Part shown: positions 45,489-54,160 of the stretch, piece after piece
Layout of the letters: each line of letters opens with the position of its first letter
How positions within the stretch are numbered: the first letter of the stretch is position 1
DNA from: Phycisphaera sp.
GTDB lineage: Bacteria > Planctomycetota > Phycisphaerae > Phycisphaerales > Phycisphaeraceae
Direction of reading: 5' to 3'
Assembly (NCBI GenBank): GCA_016125215.1
Contig: WGMF01000017.1
Location: 1 to 64,000 of the forward strand
Length of the DNA: 64,000 nt
The notes under the pieces: model-generated
Told to the model about the DNA's origin: nothing
Seen by the model: the letters and a program-made list of their open reading frames with translations, nothing else
The model's database searches: none
Translations under genes and position numbers: made by a program

Positions 45489-46910
45489 TCAGACCGTCTC
45501 ATTGTTGACGGGTTCGGGTGACGGGGGGTTCCCCTCTGAACTTCCGGGGGGGGTGGGGGCATCGAGGTTTTTGGGGATGTCGAGTTCGTCGAGTTTGCGA
45601 TACAAGCTCGAGACGCCGATGCCCAGTTGCTGGGCGGTCTTGGCCTTGTCCTGGTTGTACCGGCGGAGCGAGGCGATGATGTGTTGACGCTCGAATTGGC
45701 GGAGTGTTTCCTTGAGGTTTTCCGTGTCGCCGGCCGGGCCGTGGTCGGTGGCAAAGGGCAGGTCGGTCGTGTCGATCTCGCGTCCGTCCGCAAAGATCAC
45801 CGCGCGTTCGACGACGTTTTCGAGTTCGCGTACGTTGCCCCGCCAGGTGTGGGCCAGCAGGGCGCGCATGGCGCGGTTGGTGAAGCCCTTGACGTTGCGG
45901 TTGAGCTCTTTGCAATACTTGGCCAGGAAGTGCTCAGCCAGGGCGGGGATGTCTTCGACGCGCTGGCGCAGCGGGGGCAGTTCAACCTTGACGACGTTCA
46001 ACCGGTAGAGCAGGTCTTCACGGAACTCGCCCTCCTCGACCATCCTTTCGAGGTCGCGGTTGGAAGCGGTGACGATACGGAGGTTGACGGGCCTGGGCTT
46101 GGTGTCGCCGACGGGTGTGACGGTGCGGTCTTCGAGGACGCGCAGGAGCGAGCTTTGCACGTTGACGGGGAGCGTGGAGATCTCGTCGAGGAAGAGCGTT
46201 CCGCCGTGCGCCGCCTCGAAGTAGCCGACCTTGTCGCGGATGGCCCCGGTGAAGGCCCCGCGTCTGTGGCCGAAGAGTTCGGACTCGATGAGGTTGTCGG
46301 GGATAGCGCCGCAGTTGACCGCGACGAAGGGCTTGTCGCGTGTGACGCCGTTGTAGTGGATGGCGCGTGCGAAGAGTTCCTTGCCCGTGCCCGACTCGCC
46401 GACGAAGAGGACGCTGGAGCGCACGGTGGAGAGCGTGCGGACCATGTCGAAGAGTTTGAGCATGATCGGCGACTGGCCGACGAGGTTGTGGAAGGTGTTT
46501 TCCGCGGCGAGTTGTTCGACGATGACCTTGCGTTGCCGGGAGAGTTCGCCGAATTGCAAAGCGCGTTCGACCTTGAGCAACAGGTCGTCGAAGTTGACGG
46601 GCTTGAGCAGGTAGTCGTAGGCCCCGGCCCGCATGGTGGCGACGGCGGACTCGACCGTGCCGTAGGCCGTCATGACGATCACGGGCGTCTGTGGCATGGT
46701 CTGCTGGAGGTGGCCTAACAAAGTGTTACCGTCCATCTGCGGCATGCGGATGTCGGTGATGACCAGGTCGAAGGCCTGTTCGACGGCGAGCTTGAACGCG
46801 ACCGTCCCGTCGCCGGCCTGCGTCACGTCATAGCTCTCGCCCTCGAGCAGCTCGGCAAGCGATTCACGGAGGACCTGTTCGTCCTCGACGATCAGGATGG
46901 ACTTGGGCAT
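45489..46910 (-). CDS. NtrC-family sigma-54-dependent response regulator
   Basis: 473 residues from ATG 46910 with GAGGA 7 bases upstream. Receiver domain: phosphoacceptor Asp in LVITDIRMPQMDG and Lys in YLLKPVN. AAA+ domain: Walker A GESGTGKELFARA, GAFTGA loop in RRGAFTGAIRDKVG for sigma-54 contact, Walker B GGTLFLDEI. The C-terminal Fis-type HTH reads DKAKTAQQLGIGVSSLYRKLDEL. It should activate sigma-54 promoters in response to a histidine kinase, but no kinase gene is adjacent. The C-terminal tail is Pro/Ser-rich (PTPPGSSEGNPPS) from a CTTCCGGGGG-type motif. Confidence 0.95.
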   Translation of the reverse strand: MPKSILIVEDEQVLRESLAELLEGESYDVTQAGDGTVAFKLAVEQAFDLVITDIRMPQMDGNTLLGHLQQTMPQTPVIVMTAYGTVESAVATMRAGAYDYLLKPVNFDDLLLKVERALQFGELSRQRKVIVEQLAAENTFHNLVGQSPIMLKLFDMVRTLSTVRSSVLFVGESGTGKELFARAIHYNGVTRDKPFVAVNCGAIPDNLIESELFGHRRGAFTGAIRDKVGYFEAAHGGTLFLDEISTLPVNVQSSLLRVLEDRTVTPVGDTKPRPVNLRIVTASNRDLERMVEEGEFREDLLYRLNVVKVELPPLRQRVEDIPALAEHFLAKYCKELNRNVKGFTNRAMRALLAHTWRGNVRELENVVERAVIFADGREIDTTDLPFATDHGPAGDTENLKETLRQFERQHIIASLRRYNQDKAKTAQQLGIGVSSLYRKLDELDIPKNLDAPTPPGSSEGNPPSPEPVNNETV

Positions 46911-46940
46911 GGGAAGGTCCTCAAAGACAGAGCGGGTTTT

Positions 46941-47073
46941 CGCCAAGCCCGCCAAGAGCGCCAAGGAGGAAAAAGGCGATTGATGATTGATGATTGATAA
47001 TTGATGATGTGAGAACGGTCATTGGATTTGCTGTTTGGCCTTGTTTTTCCTGGCGTGCTTGGCGGGTTTGGCG
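46941..47073. repeat. Inverted-arm element, word CGCCAAG, with nested GATTGAT arm (element 8)
   Basis: Left arm 46941-46965: CGCCAAG-CC-CGCCAAG-AG-CGCCAAG. Right arm 47049-47073: CCTGGCG-TG-CTTGGCG-GG-TTTGGCG. Between them 46978-47008 is a run of GATTGAT/TGATGAT words almost identical to the left arm of element 2 at 12376, but without its right arm. The element lies between the NtrC-type gene start and the radical SAM gene stop. Confidence 0.85.
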
Positions 47074-47108
47074 TGAAAATCCGATTGATCGGGAGATATC
47101 ACATGTTG

Positions 47109-48386
47109 TTAGGCCCCGCTGGCGTTGGCGGCGCCGGTGGCGGCGGGGTCGAGGGTGACGTTGTTCTGGCTGAGGATGATCGGTTCGCCGGCGATCTCTT
47201 CGTCGGTGAGGTAGCAGCCGGGGTCGGCGGCCCAGGGGTCGCCGGTGGACATCTCGGCTCTAGCACGGAGAGAACCGCCGCAGACGTACTTGAACCGGCA
47301 CGATCCGCATCGGCCCTTGAGCAGGTCGAGGCGTTCCTTTAAGCCGGCCATGACCGGGTCGGAGGTGTCCTGCCAGATCTCGCTGAACTTGCGTTCCTTG
47401 ACGTTGCCGAAGGATCGGTACATCGAGAACTGGTCGGCGTGGACGTTGCCGAAGAAGTCGATGTTGGAGATGCCCACACCGCTGGAGTAGCGGCCGCCGC
47501 CGTTCCACGAGAGCATTTCGAGGACCTGCTGGGCGCGGGGGTGGTTTTCCTTGAGCATGCGCAGGTAGAGATAAGGCCCGTCGCAGTGGTTGTCGACGGT
47601 GAGGACCTCGACGCGCTTGCCCTCTTCGACGAAGCGCAGCGATCGCGTGAAGATCGTGTCCATGGCCTGACGGGATTCTTCGGGTCGCAGCGCGATGAGG
47701 TGGCTCCCCCGGCCGGCGGGGCAGAGGTGGTAGAAGCATGAGCGGTCGATCTTTTCACGGTCGATGAAGTCGAAGATGGTGCCGAGGTCTTTGCAGGTCT
47801 GGCGGGTGAGTGTGAGTCGCAGCCCGACTTTCTGGCCGGCGTCGACGCAGTGGCGGAAGCCACGCATCGCACGGTCGTACGCGCCCTTCACACCCCGGAA
47901 CTCGTCGTGGACAGCGGGGAAGGCGCTGTCGAGGCTGATGCCGATGTAGGCAAACTTGAGCTCGACGAAGCGCTTGGCAATCTTTTCATCGATGAGCGTG
48001 CCGTTGGTGGAGAGCACGACGTGCAGGCCCAGTGACCGCGCGTACTCGGCCAGCTCGAAGACATCGGGCCGGGTGAGCGGTTCGCCGCCGGAGAAGAGCA
48101 CAGCGGGCACCTTGAAGTCCGCCAGGTCGTCGAGCACGGCTTTGCACTGCTCGGTGGAGAGTTCGTAGTTGTAGCGTTTGGCTTCGGAGTCGGTGTAGCA
48201 ATGGACGCACTTGAGATTGCAGGTGCGTGTGAGATTCCAGACGACGATGGGCCGACGCTCCTTGGCGGACTTTGCGACGGCCATGCGCTGGTGCTCGGGT
48301 GGGTCGATCTGGGTGATCTTGCGACCGTATCGGTGCGGGGTGCTGGGGGTTTCCAGGCCGCCATAGAGGACACTGACGTCAATCAT
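47109..48386 (-). CDS. Radical SAM/SPASM protein, AhbC/NirJ-like (siroheme-dependent heme synthesis)
   Basis: 425 residues from ATG 48386. The N-terminus MIDVSVLYGGLETPSTPHRYGR and the step to RPIVVWNLTRTCNLKCVHC (4Fe-4S-SAM motif CxxxCxxC) match AhbC, 12,18-didecarboxysiroheme deacetylase, as I recall its start (LYCGTVEPSDALRYGR). The SPASM-like C-terminus holds CGSCRFKYVCGGSLRA and a distant Cys near PGCYLTDEE. In the alternative heme pathway AhbC/NirJ removes acetyl side chains from a siroheme derivative. Placement directly beside six multiheme cytochrome genes supports a heme role. AhbD, AhbA/B are not in the window, so NirJ or a peptide-modifying relative cannot be excluded. Confidence 0.75.
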   Translation of the reverse strand: MIDVSVLYGGLETPSTPHRYGRKITQIDPPEHQRMAVAKSAKERRPIVVWNLTRTCNLKCVHCYTDSEAKRYNYELSTEQCKAVLDDLADFKVPAVLFSGGEPLTRPDVFELAEYARSLGLHVVLSTNGTLIDEKIAKRFVELKFAYIGISLDSAFPAVHDEFRGVKGAYDRAMRGFRHCVDAGQKVGLRLTLTRQTCKDLGTIFDFIDREKIDRSCFYHLCPAGRGSHLIALRPEESRQAMDTIFTRSLRFVEEGKRVEVLTVDNHCDGPYLYLRMLKENHPRAQQVLEMLSWNGGGRYSSGVGISNIDFFGNVHADQFSMYRSFGNVKERKFSEIWQDTSDPVMAGLKERLDLLKGRCGSCRFKYVCGGSLRARAEMSTGDPWAADPGCYLTDEEIAGEPIILSQNNVTLDPAATGAANASGA

Positions 48387-48404
48387 GATTGCACTCCGCG
48401 TAGG

Positions 48405-48480
48405 GGGCCAAAGGTGCGAGTGGACGGTCGCACGGTTGGCCCAAGGGTCCATTTACGCTTCAGGCATCCCGAAATGCCTG
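48405..48480. promoter_or_regulatory. Long hairpins upstream of the AhbC-like gene
   Basis: GGGCCAA-AG-GTGCGA (48405-48419) and TCGCAC-GG-TTGGCCC (48428-48442) form a 13-bp stem with one 2-base interior mismatch and an 8-base loop. A second stem CAGGCAT/ATGCCTG (48461-48467/48474-48480) follows. On the minus strand both lie 19-94 bases upstream of the start codon. They could be an attenuator/leader or an operator; the remaining gap to the CbcL-like gene (48481-48755) is AT-richer with no gene. Confidence 0.5.
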
Positions 48481-48755
48481 AACCAGCATAATCTCAAAAA
48501 GAGTAAACAAACCCCATGCCTGGCATAATTTTTCTCGCTTACGAAAAGTATTGGCTGGATCAATCCCAGAACGGAGTTTTATCTTAATGCCATTTCGCTT
48601 TATTGAGATTGAGAGCCTCCGTCGAATCATGTTCTTAAATATGAGATACGACTGGCATAAAACCCTGTCTCGAACCCGTTTACGCATCTTCTCGGTGGCA
48701 CGCCATGTGCAAAACAAACCTGATGGTCCTTTGTTGATCGATCTCAGGGTGCGCA

Positions 48756-50942
48756 ATGGGTATGGGAAACTTCAATCCAAATAAAAAGGCATTCCTCGCA
48801 CCGACGCTTGCGCTGCTTGTCGGACTGTGTGTGTGCTGGAACACCCAATCCACACTGGCACAGAACACAGCCTCACCCGAAACCCAGAACCGACGCTGCT
48901 ACAACTGCCACGGCCAAGACCACATCGCTGACCTCTCGCCGGCTCAACGCCAGGCCATGGTCAAGGCCCCGGAAGAGGCGCCCAGCGCATCGCTGAGCAA
49001 TAAACCCGACTCGCGCCCGGAGCTTTATGTCTCCCCCGACGCCCTGGCCCACAGCGTCCACGCGAATATCTCCTGCGTCTCGTGCCACCCGTCCGCGAAC
49101 GACCTGCCCCACCCCGAGAAGATGCCCGCCGCCTCGTGCAGCGAATCCTGCCACACCCCGCAACACGCCGACTACCGCCGCGGCATCCACGCCTACGCCC
49201 GTGCCAAGGGCGATACCCGTGCCCCGACCTGCACCTCTTGCCACGGTGGACACGACATCCTCAAACACAACGACCCCAAGTCGAATCTCTACCCGCTTAA
49301 TGTCATCAAGCTCTGCGCCGGTTGCCACGAACAGCACAACGACGCGACGCCCAACGGCTCGACCGAAAAAGAACACGTGGCCAACTACATGGCCAGCGTC
49401 CACGGCAAGGCCATCACCGACTCGGGCCTGATCGTCGCCGCCACCTGCGTGAGTTGCCACAAGTCTCACGACATCCTGCCCTCGACCAACACGGAATCCT
49501 CCGTTCACCGCGACCACATCCCCGACACCTGCGGCAAGTGCCACACCGGCGTGCAGGTGGTCTACGCCAAGTCGATCCACGGCAAACAACTGGCGGCGGG
49601 CAACGAGAAGGCCCCCGTCTGCTCCGACTGCCACGCGTCCCACGCCATCACCCGGGCCGACACCAAGGCCTTTGAAGTCGACATCGTCAACGAGTGCGGC
49701 TCCTGCCACAACAAACCCATCAACGGCGGGAAAGCCTCGCTCTACGAGACGTTCCGCAAGAGCTACCACGGGCAGGTCGGGAACCTCGGCTCCGTCCGCG
49801 CCGCACGCTGCAGCGACTGCCACGGTTCGCACGAAATCCTCCCCCCGGACGACCCGGACTCCACACTGCACGGCCTGGCAAAAATCCAGACCTGTGCCAA
49901 GTGCCACCCCAAAGCCAACGCCAACTTCGTCCAGTACGACGCACACGCCGACTTCCACGACGGCAAACGCTTCCCCCTCCTCCACGGCATCTGGCTCTAC
50001 TTCGTCATCATCATGTCCTTCACCTTCACCTTCTTCGGGCTGCACTCGGTCCTCTGGTTCATCCGCTCTTCCATCGAACGCCTGCGTCACGGCAAGATCG
50101 GCCACCACCACGAACACGCCAAGCTCGCCCGCGGCGTCAAACGCTTCACGCGCATCAACCGCATCAACCACGCCTTCGTCATCATCACATTCTTTGGCTT
50201 GACGCTCACGGGCATGCCCCTGTTCTTCTCCGACCAGGCCTGGGCACAATCCCTTGCCAAATGGTTCGGCGGGGCACACCTCACCGGCATCTGGCACCGA
50301 TGCTTTGCCGTCATGCTCATCGGCAACTTCGCCGTCCACATCTGGTTCGTCTCCAAGCGCATCACGGAGCACGGCCCACGGAAGATTCTGCTCGGCCCCA
50401 ACTCGCTCTTCCCGCGGTGGAAAGATGTCACCGACTGCATGGGCATGTTCAAGTGGTTCTTCGTCGGCGGGAAGAAGCCCCCCTTCGACCACTGGGTCTA
50501 CTGGGAAAAATTCGACTACTGGGCTGAGATCTTCGGCACGTTCGTCATCGGCGGATCGGGCCTGATGCTCTGGTTCCCCGAGTTCTTCTCGAAGTTCATC
50601 CCCGGCTGGGCGTTCAACGTGGCCACCATCATCCACGGTTACGAGGCGCTGCTCGCGGTCGGCTTTATCTTCACCATCCATTTCTTCAACGCCCATCTGC
50701 GCTGGGAGAAGTTCCCCGTCGACGACGTGATGTTCACAGGCCAACTCCCCGAAGCCGAGTTCGCCGAGGAAAGACCCGTCGAATACGAACGCCTCAAACT
50801 AGAGGGCGAACTCGACAAGCTCTACGCCCCACCGCCCAAGAAGTGGTACCGCCCCGTGGCCGTGTGGATCGGCATCCTCGCCATGCTCATCGGCTCGACC
50901 ATCGTCGTGCTCATCATCCTCGGCGGTCTGGGATGGCTCTAG
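48756..50942 (+). CDS. CbcL-like fusion: multiheme cytochrome c plus cytochrome b561-type membrane domain
   Basis: 728 residues. Start ATG 48756 has AGGG 6 bases upstream. A signal peptide (LLVGLCVCWNTQSTLAQ) is followed by a periplasmic domain with ten CxxCH hemes (CYNCH first, CAKCH last) and one CX3CH (CSESCH). From about residue 400 a b-type membrane domain has five helices with paired His for heme b (for example FPLLHGIWLYF, FAVHIWFV, IHGYEALLAVGFIFTIHFF) and a final TM. Geobacter CbcL has the same plan: a multiheme domain on a HydC/FdnI-type diheme b domain that oxidises menaquinol. This would be the quinone-side entry of the island. Confidence 0.88.
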   Translation: MGMGNFNPNKKAFLAPTLALLVGLCVCWNTQSTLAQNTASPETQNRRCYNCHGQDHIADLSPAQRQAMVKAPEEAPSASLSNKPDSRPELYVSPDALAHSVHANISCVSCHPSANDLPHPEKMPAASCSESCHTPQHADYRRGIHAYARAKGDTRAPTCTSCHGGHDILKHNDPKSNLYPLNVIKLCAGCHEQHNDATPNGSTEKEHVANYMASVHGKAITDSGLIVAATCVSCHKSHDILPSTNTESSVHRDHIPDTCGKCHTGVQVVYAKSIHGKQLAAGNEKAPVCSDCHASHAITRADTKAFEVDIVNECGSCHNKPINGGKASLYETFRKSYHGQVGNLGSVRAARCSDCHGSHEILPPDDPDSTLHGLAKIQTCAKCHPKANANFVQYDAHADFHDGKRFPLLHGIWLYFVIIMSFTFTFFGLHSVLWFIRSSIERLRHGKIGHHHEHAKLARGVKRFTRINRINHAFVIITFFGLTLTGMPLFFSDQAWAQSLAKWFGGAHLTGIWHRCFAVMLIGNFAVHIWFVSKRITEHGPRKILLGPNSLFPRWKDVTDCMGMFKWFFVGGKKPPFDHWVYWEKFDYWAEIFGTFVIGGSGLMLWFPEFFSKFIPGWAFNVATIIHGYEALLAVGFIFTIHFFNAHLRWEKFPVDDVMFTGQLPEAEFAEERPVEYERLKLEGELDKLYAPPPKKWYRPVAVWIGILAMLIGSTIVVLIILGGLGWL

Positions 50943-50960
50943 CAAATCTCGGAGACTGTT

Positions 50961-52529
50961 ATGCCCGACGATCAAACCTCACAACCTGTTAGTCAAACAA
51001 CCCCGTCGCCCACCGGCCGCCCGCTGTGGTGGAGGCTGCTGGGAATCAAACGCAGACAGGGTCGGTTTGTCCGGGTCAAGCCCTCGCTGTGGGGGTGGTT
51101 GCTCATCCTCCTTCTCGGAGGCGGCGTGGGGTTTGCCGGTTTCGTCGAGTATTCGATGCAGCCGGATTTCTGCAGGTCCTGCCACATCATGGAGCCTTAC
51201 TACCAGGCGTGGCACCAGTCGACGCACAAGAACGTTCCCTGCACCGATTGCCACTTCGAGCCGGGCCTTGAAAAAACCATCGAGGGCAAGTGGCAGGCCA
51301 GCAGCCAGGCTGTCAAGTTCATCACCAACACCTACCAGTCCAAGCCCCACGCCGAGGTCCGCGACGCATCGTGTCTCCGCGAGGGCTGCCACGAGCATCG
51401 GCTGCTCGAGGGTTCCGTCAACTGGACCATCAAGAACGAACACGGCGAAGACGTCACCATCCACTTCGACCACAAGCCCCACCTGACCGAACTGCGACGC
51501 GGCAAGCAGCTGCGCTGCGTCTCCTGCCACTCGCAGATGGTGCAGGGCCAGCACATCGTCGTGACGCTCGACACCTGTTTCCTCTGCCACTTCAAGGGCT
51601 TCGAGCACGGACGCAACGACCAGACGCTCGGCGGGTGTCAATCGTGCCACGACGCACCGGCCAAGACCGTCCGCCTCTCCTCAGGCGAGTTCGACCACGC
51701 CAAGTTCATCGACCGCGGCGTCGAGTGCATCAACTGCCACGCCGACACCATCCTGGGCAACGGCAATGTGCCCAGGCAGGTCTGCTGGAACTGCCACAAC
51801 CAGCCGCAACACCTGGCGAAATACGGCGAGACCACGCTCATCCACAAGAAGCACGTCAGCGACAAGAAGGTCGAGTGCGCAAGCTGCCACGTCCAGATTG
51901 AACACCGCCTCGAAGCGGCCGGCCCGGCGGGGATCAAGCTCCTGGGCGGCGGCGCACAGGGCATGGCCGACACCGGCGCATGCGGGCAGTGCCACTCGCA
52001 GACCCACAACGGCGCGCTCGACATGTACCGCGGCGTCGGCGGGCGCGGCGTCCCCGACATGCCCAGCCCCATGTACCGCGCACAGGTCGACTGTATCGCC
52101 TGCCACAAGTGGGGCGAGCACCCCGAACAGACCGCCGAGGTGGTCGGCCAGACCTTCGTGGCCAACCAAGCCTCCTGCGACCATTGCCACGACGCACGGT
52201 ATAACGATGTGTTAGCCGGCTGGCGTGTCGCACTTTCGCAGCAACTGGCCGAGGCGCATCAGGCCATCGACCACGCCCAGAAGGTCATCGACAAGTTGGC
52301 CAACGACCCCACCGTCGAGAGCGACAAGAAACTCGAACTCCGCAAGCTCTTCGACGACGCCCAGTACAACACCCGCATCGTCGAACTCGGCCACGGCGTC
52401 CACAACATCACCTACGCCACCGCCCTGCTCAACGTCGCGCTGGACAACTGCAACCGCATCGCCCCCGGAAGTGCCCCCGCGAACACGCCGGGCTACCTCA
52501 ACCCGTTACCCCAACAGGACGCGCCATGA
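50961..52529 (+). CDS. NapC/NirT-type multiheme cytochrome c
   Basis: 522 residues. A single N-terminal TM anchor (about 37-60, SLWGWLLILLLGGGVGFAGF) and then FCRSCHIMEPYYQAWHQSTHKNVPCTDCH, the NapC/NirT/NrfH opening with the first heme's Met/His ligand region. Eleven CxxCH plus one CX4CH (CLREGCH) give 12 potential hemes, far beyond the 4-5 of NapC. The C-terminal 110 residues are helical without hemes (QAIDHAQKVIDKL...). It resembles ImcH-type inner-membrane quinol dehydrogenases of metal reducers. 18 bases separate it from the previous gene and its stop overlaps the next start by 4 bases (ATGA). Confidence 0.88.
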   Translation: MPDDQTSQPVSQTTPSPTGRPLWWRLLGIKRRQGRFVRVKPSLWGWLLILLLGGGVGFAGFVEYSMQPDFCRSCHIMEPYYQAWHQSTHKNVPCTDCHFEPGLEKTIEGKWQASSQAVKFITNTYQSKPHAEVRDASCLREGCHEHRLLEGSVNWTIKNEHGEDVTIHFDHKPHLTELRRGKQLRCVSCHSQMVQGQHIVVTLDTCFLCHFKGFEHGRNDQTLGGCQSCHDAPAKTVRLSSGEFDHAKFIDRGVECINCHADTILGNGNVPRQVCWNCHNQPQHLAKYGETTLIHKKHVSDKKVECASCHVQIEHRLEAAGPAGIKLLGGGAQGMADTGACGQCHSQTHNGALDMYRGVGGRGVPDMPSPMYRAQVDCIACHKWGEHPEQTAEVVGQTFVANQASCDHCHDARYNDVLAGWRVALSQQLAEAHQAIDHAQKVIDKLANDPTVESDKKLELRKLFDDAQYNTRIVELGHGVHNITYATALLNVALDNCNRIAPGSAPANTPGYLNPLPQQDAP

Positions 52530-54160
52530 CCCGCCCCGTGCGCATCCCGATCACGGGTGCCACTGGCGGCTTGTCCGCCAGTGCCAAGGCGATGCTCTTC
52601 ACGGTGATGCTCATCTGCGTGTTGTCGACCCCCGGTTGTGGCAAGAAAGAACCCCCCTCAATCCCGCCCGGTGAACAACAGAATGAAGCCGACAAGACCA
52701 AGGGCGAGACCGAAGCCGACGCCGCCGGTCGTTACCGAGACGACGCCGGTGCCACCGACCCGCGCCGGGCCACAAAGATCATCAAGGCCGCGGTGCTCGC
52801 CCCCAAACCCACCGGCCCCCTCCCGCCCGACGCCAGTTGCGTCACACCCGCCTGCCACGTGAACGCCCTCGAAATGGCCTACGTCCACGGACCCATCAAC
52901 GCGGGCCAGTGCGGCGTGTGTCACGACGAAGACAAGGGCGGCCACACCTACCCGCTCAAGCGTCCGGGCAACGAGACCTGCACCTTCTGCCACGCCGTCG
53001 TCGGACACGAGAGCGTCGTCCACAAAGCCGTCACCACCGACGGCTGCACAAGCTGCCACGACCCGCACGCCTCGCCCACCAAGTACCTGCTCAAACGGCC
53101 CAACACCGAAGAGATGTGCAGGCAATGCCACGAACTGCCCAGACACAAGTTCGAGCACGCCCCCTTTGCCATGGGCCAATGCACCCTCTGCCACTCGCCG
53201 CACGAAGCGGATAACAAGTTGTTACTCCGTGTCGGTCCCGCCCCCGGAACCCCCGGTAGCCCGGATGGCAACGACCACTGTTTCTCCTGTCACGGCGATA
53301 TCCAGCGCCTGATGGCCAACGCCCCCCACCGCCACGAGCCGGCTGAGAAGAATTGCCTGACGTGCCACGACGCCCACAGCACCGACCACGACTTCCAACT
53401 CACCACCGCGCCCCCGGAAGAATGTTTTGCGTGTCATGAGAATATGAAGACGAAAGTCGAGTCGGCCGCGGTCTCGCACGACGCGCTCTTTGAAAAACAG
53501 AGCTGTGCCAACTGCCACAACCCCCACGCCGCCGGGCGAACGGCGCTGCTGGGCGACCGTGAAGACAAGCTCTGCATGACGTGCCACAACGAGCCGGTCA
53601 AGGCCCACGACGGCCGCGAGATCGCCTCCATGACCGACACGCTCAGCCGAAAGTTCCTGCACGGCCCGGTCCGTTCGGGCGATTGCACCGCCTGCCACAA
53701 CGTCCACGGCTCGTCCTACACCCGGCTGCTCACAAAAGCGTTCCCCGAATCCTTCTACGCCAAATTCGACCTGCGGAATTACGTGCTGTGCTTCTCGTGC
53801 CACGACAAGGAGCTGGTCCTCGACGAAAAGACCGCCTCGCTCACCAACTTCCGCGACGGCGATGAGAACCTGCACTACGTCCACGTCCACAAAGCCGAGA
53901 AGGGACGCACGTGCAAGACCTGTCACTCGATCCACGGCTCGGACCTGCCCAACCACATGGCCAGCGACGTGCCCTTCGAGGGGTCCAACTGGCCCATGCC
54001 CATCAAGTTTGAAAAGACGACCGATGGCGGGTCGTGCTCGCCCGGATGCCACGAACCCAAGACCTACTCACGCGACAAGAAAACCGGCAACCCGCCGGCC
54101 CCCGCTACCGCCCCCAATGTCCCCCCACCGACGAACCCCGAGGTGCGTCATCATGACTAA
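52526..54160 (+). CDS. 15-site multiheme cytochrome c lipoprotein, paralog 1
   Basis: 544 residues. Starts with ATGA overlap on the previous stop. Signal peptide of lipoprotein type (LFTVMLICVLSTPGC); the n-region (ITGATGGLSASAKAM) is encoded by the palindrome at 52556-52585. Heme sites in order: CX4CH (CVTPACH), thirteen CxxCH, then a final CX3CH (CSPGCH), many as paired CxxCH-DPHAS/NPHA modules. The segment SFYAKFDLRNYVLCFSCHDK and FRDGDENLHYVHVHKAEKGRTC also occur in the next gene. Predicted periplasmic or outer-membrane lipoprotein electron carrier. Confidence 0.92.
   Translation: MTRPVRIPITGATGGLSASAKAMLFTVMLICVLSTPGCGKKEPPSIPPGEQQNEADKTKGETEADAAGRYRDDAGATDPRRATKIIKAAVLAPKPTGPLPPDASCVTPACHVNALEMAYVHGPINAGQCGVCHDEDKGGHTYPLKRPGNETCTFCHAVVGHESVVHKAVTTDGCTSCHDPHASPTKYLLKRPNTEEMCRQCHELPRHKFEHAPFAMGQCTLCHSPHEADNKLLLRVGPAPGTPGSPDGNDHCFSCHGDIQRLMANAPHRHEPAEKNCLTCHDAHSTDHDFQLTTAPPEECFACHENMKTKVESAAVSHDALFEKQSCANCHNPHAAGRTALLGDREDKLCMTCHNEPVKAHDGREIASMTDTLSRKFLHGPVRSGDCTACHNVHGSSYTRLLTKAFPESFYAKFDLRNYVLCFSCHDKELVLDEKTASLTNFRDGDENLHYVHVHKAEKGRTCKTCHSIHGSDLPNHMASDVPFEGSNWPMPIKFEKTTDGGSCSPGCHEPKTYSRDKKTGNPPAPATAPNVPPPTNPEVRHHD
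52556..52585 (+). repeat. REP-like palindrome (copy R1), inside coding DNA
   Basis: CACTGGCGG (52561-52569), loop CTTGT, CCGCCAGTG (52575-52583), preceded by GGTGC and followed by GC. It is read in frame within the n-region of the signal peptide of the 15-site cytochrome. Confidence 0.9.

Noticed and set aside
48515-48540. Sigma-54 promoter before the CbcL-like gene
   Set aside because: TGGCAT is present but the GC element is about two to three bases out of place relative to the GG, so the consensus spacing fails.
48460-48756. 98-residue minus-strand frame in the gap before the CbcL-like gene
   Set aside because: Basic, low-information sequence with no ribosome site or family match; it overlaps hairpins and the probable promoter.
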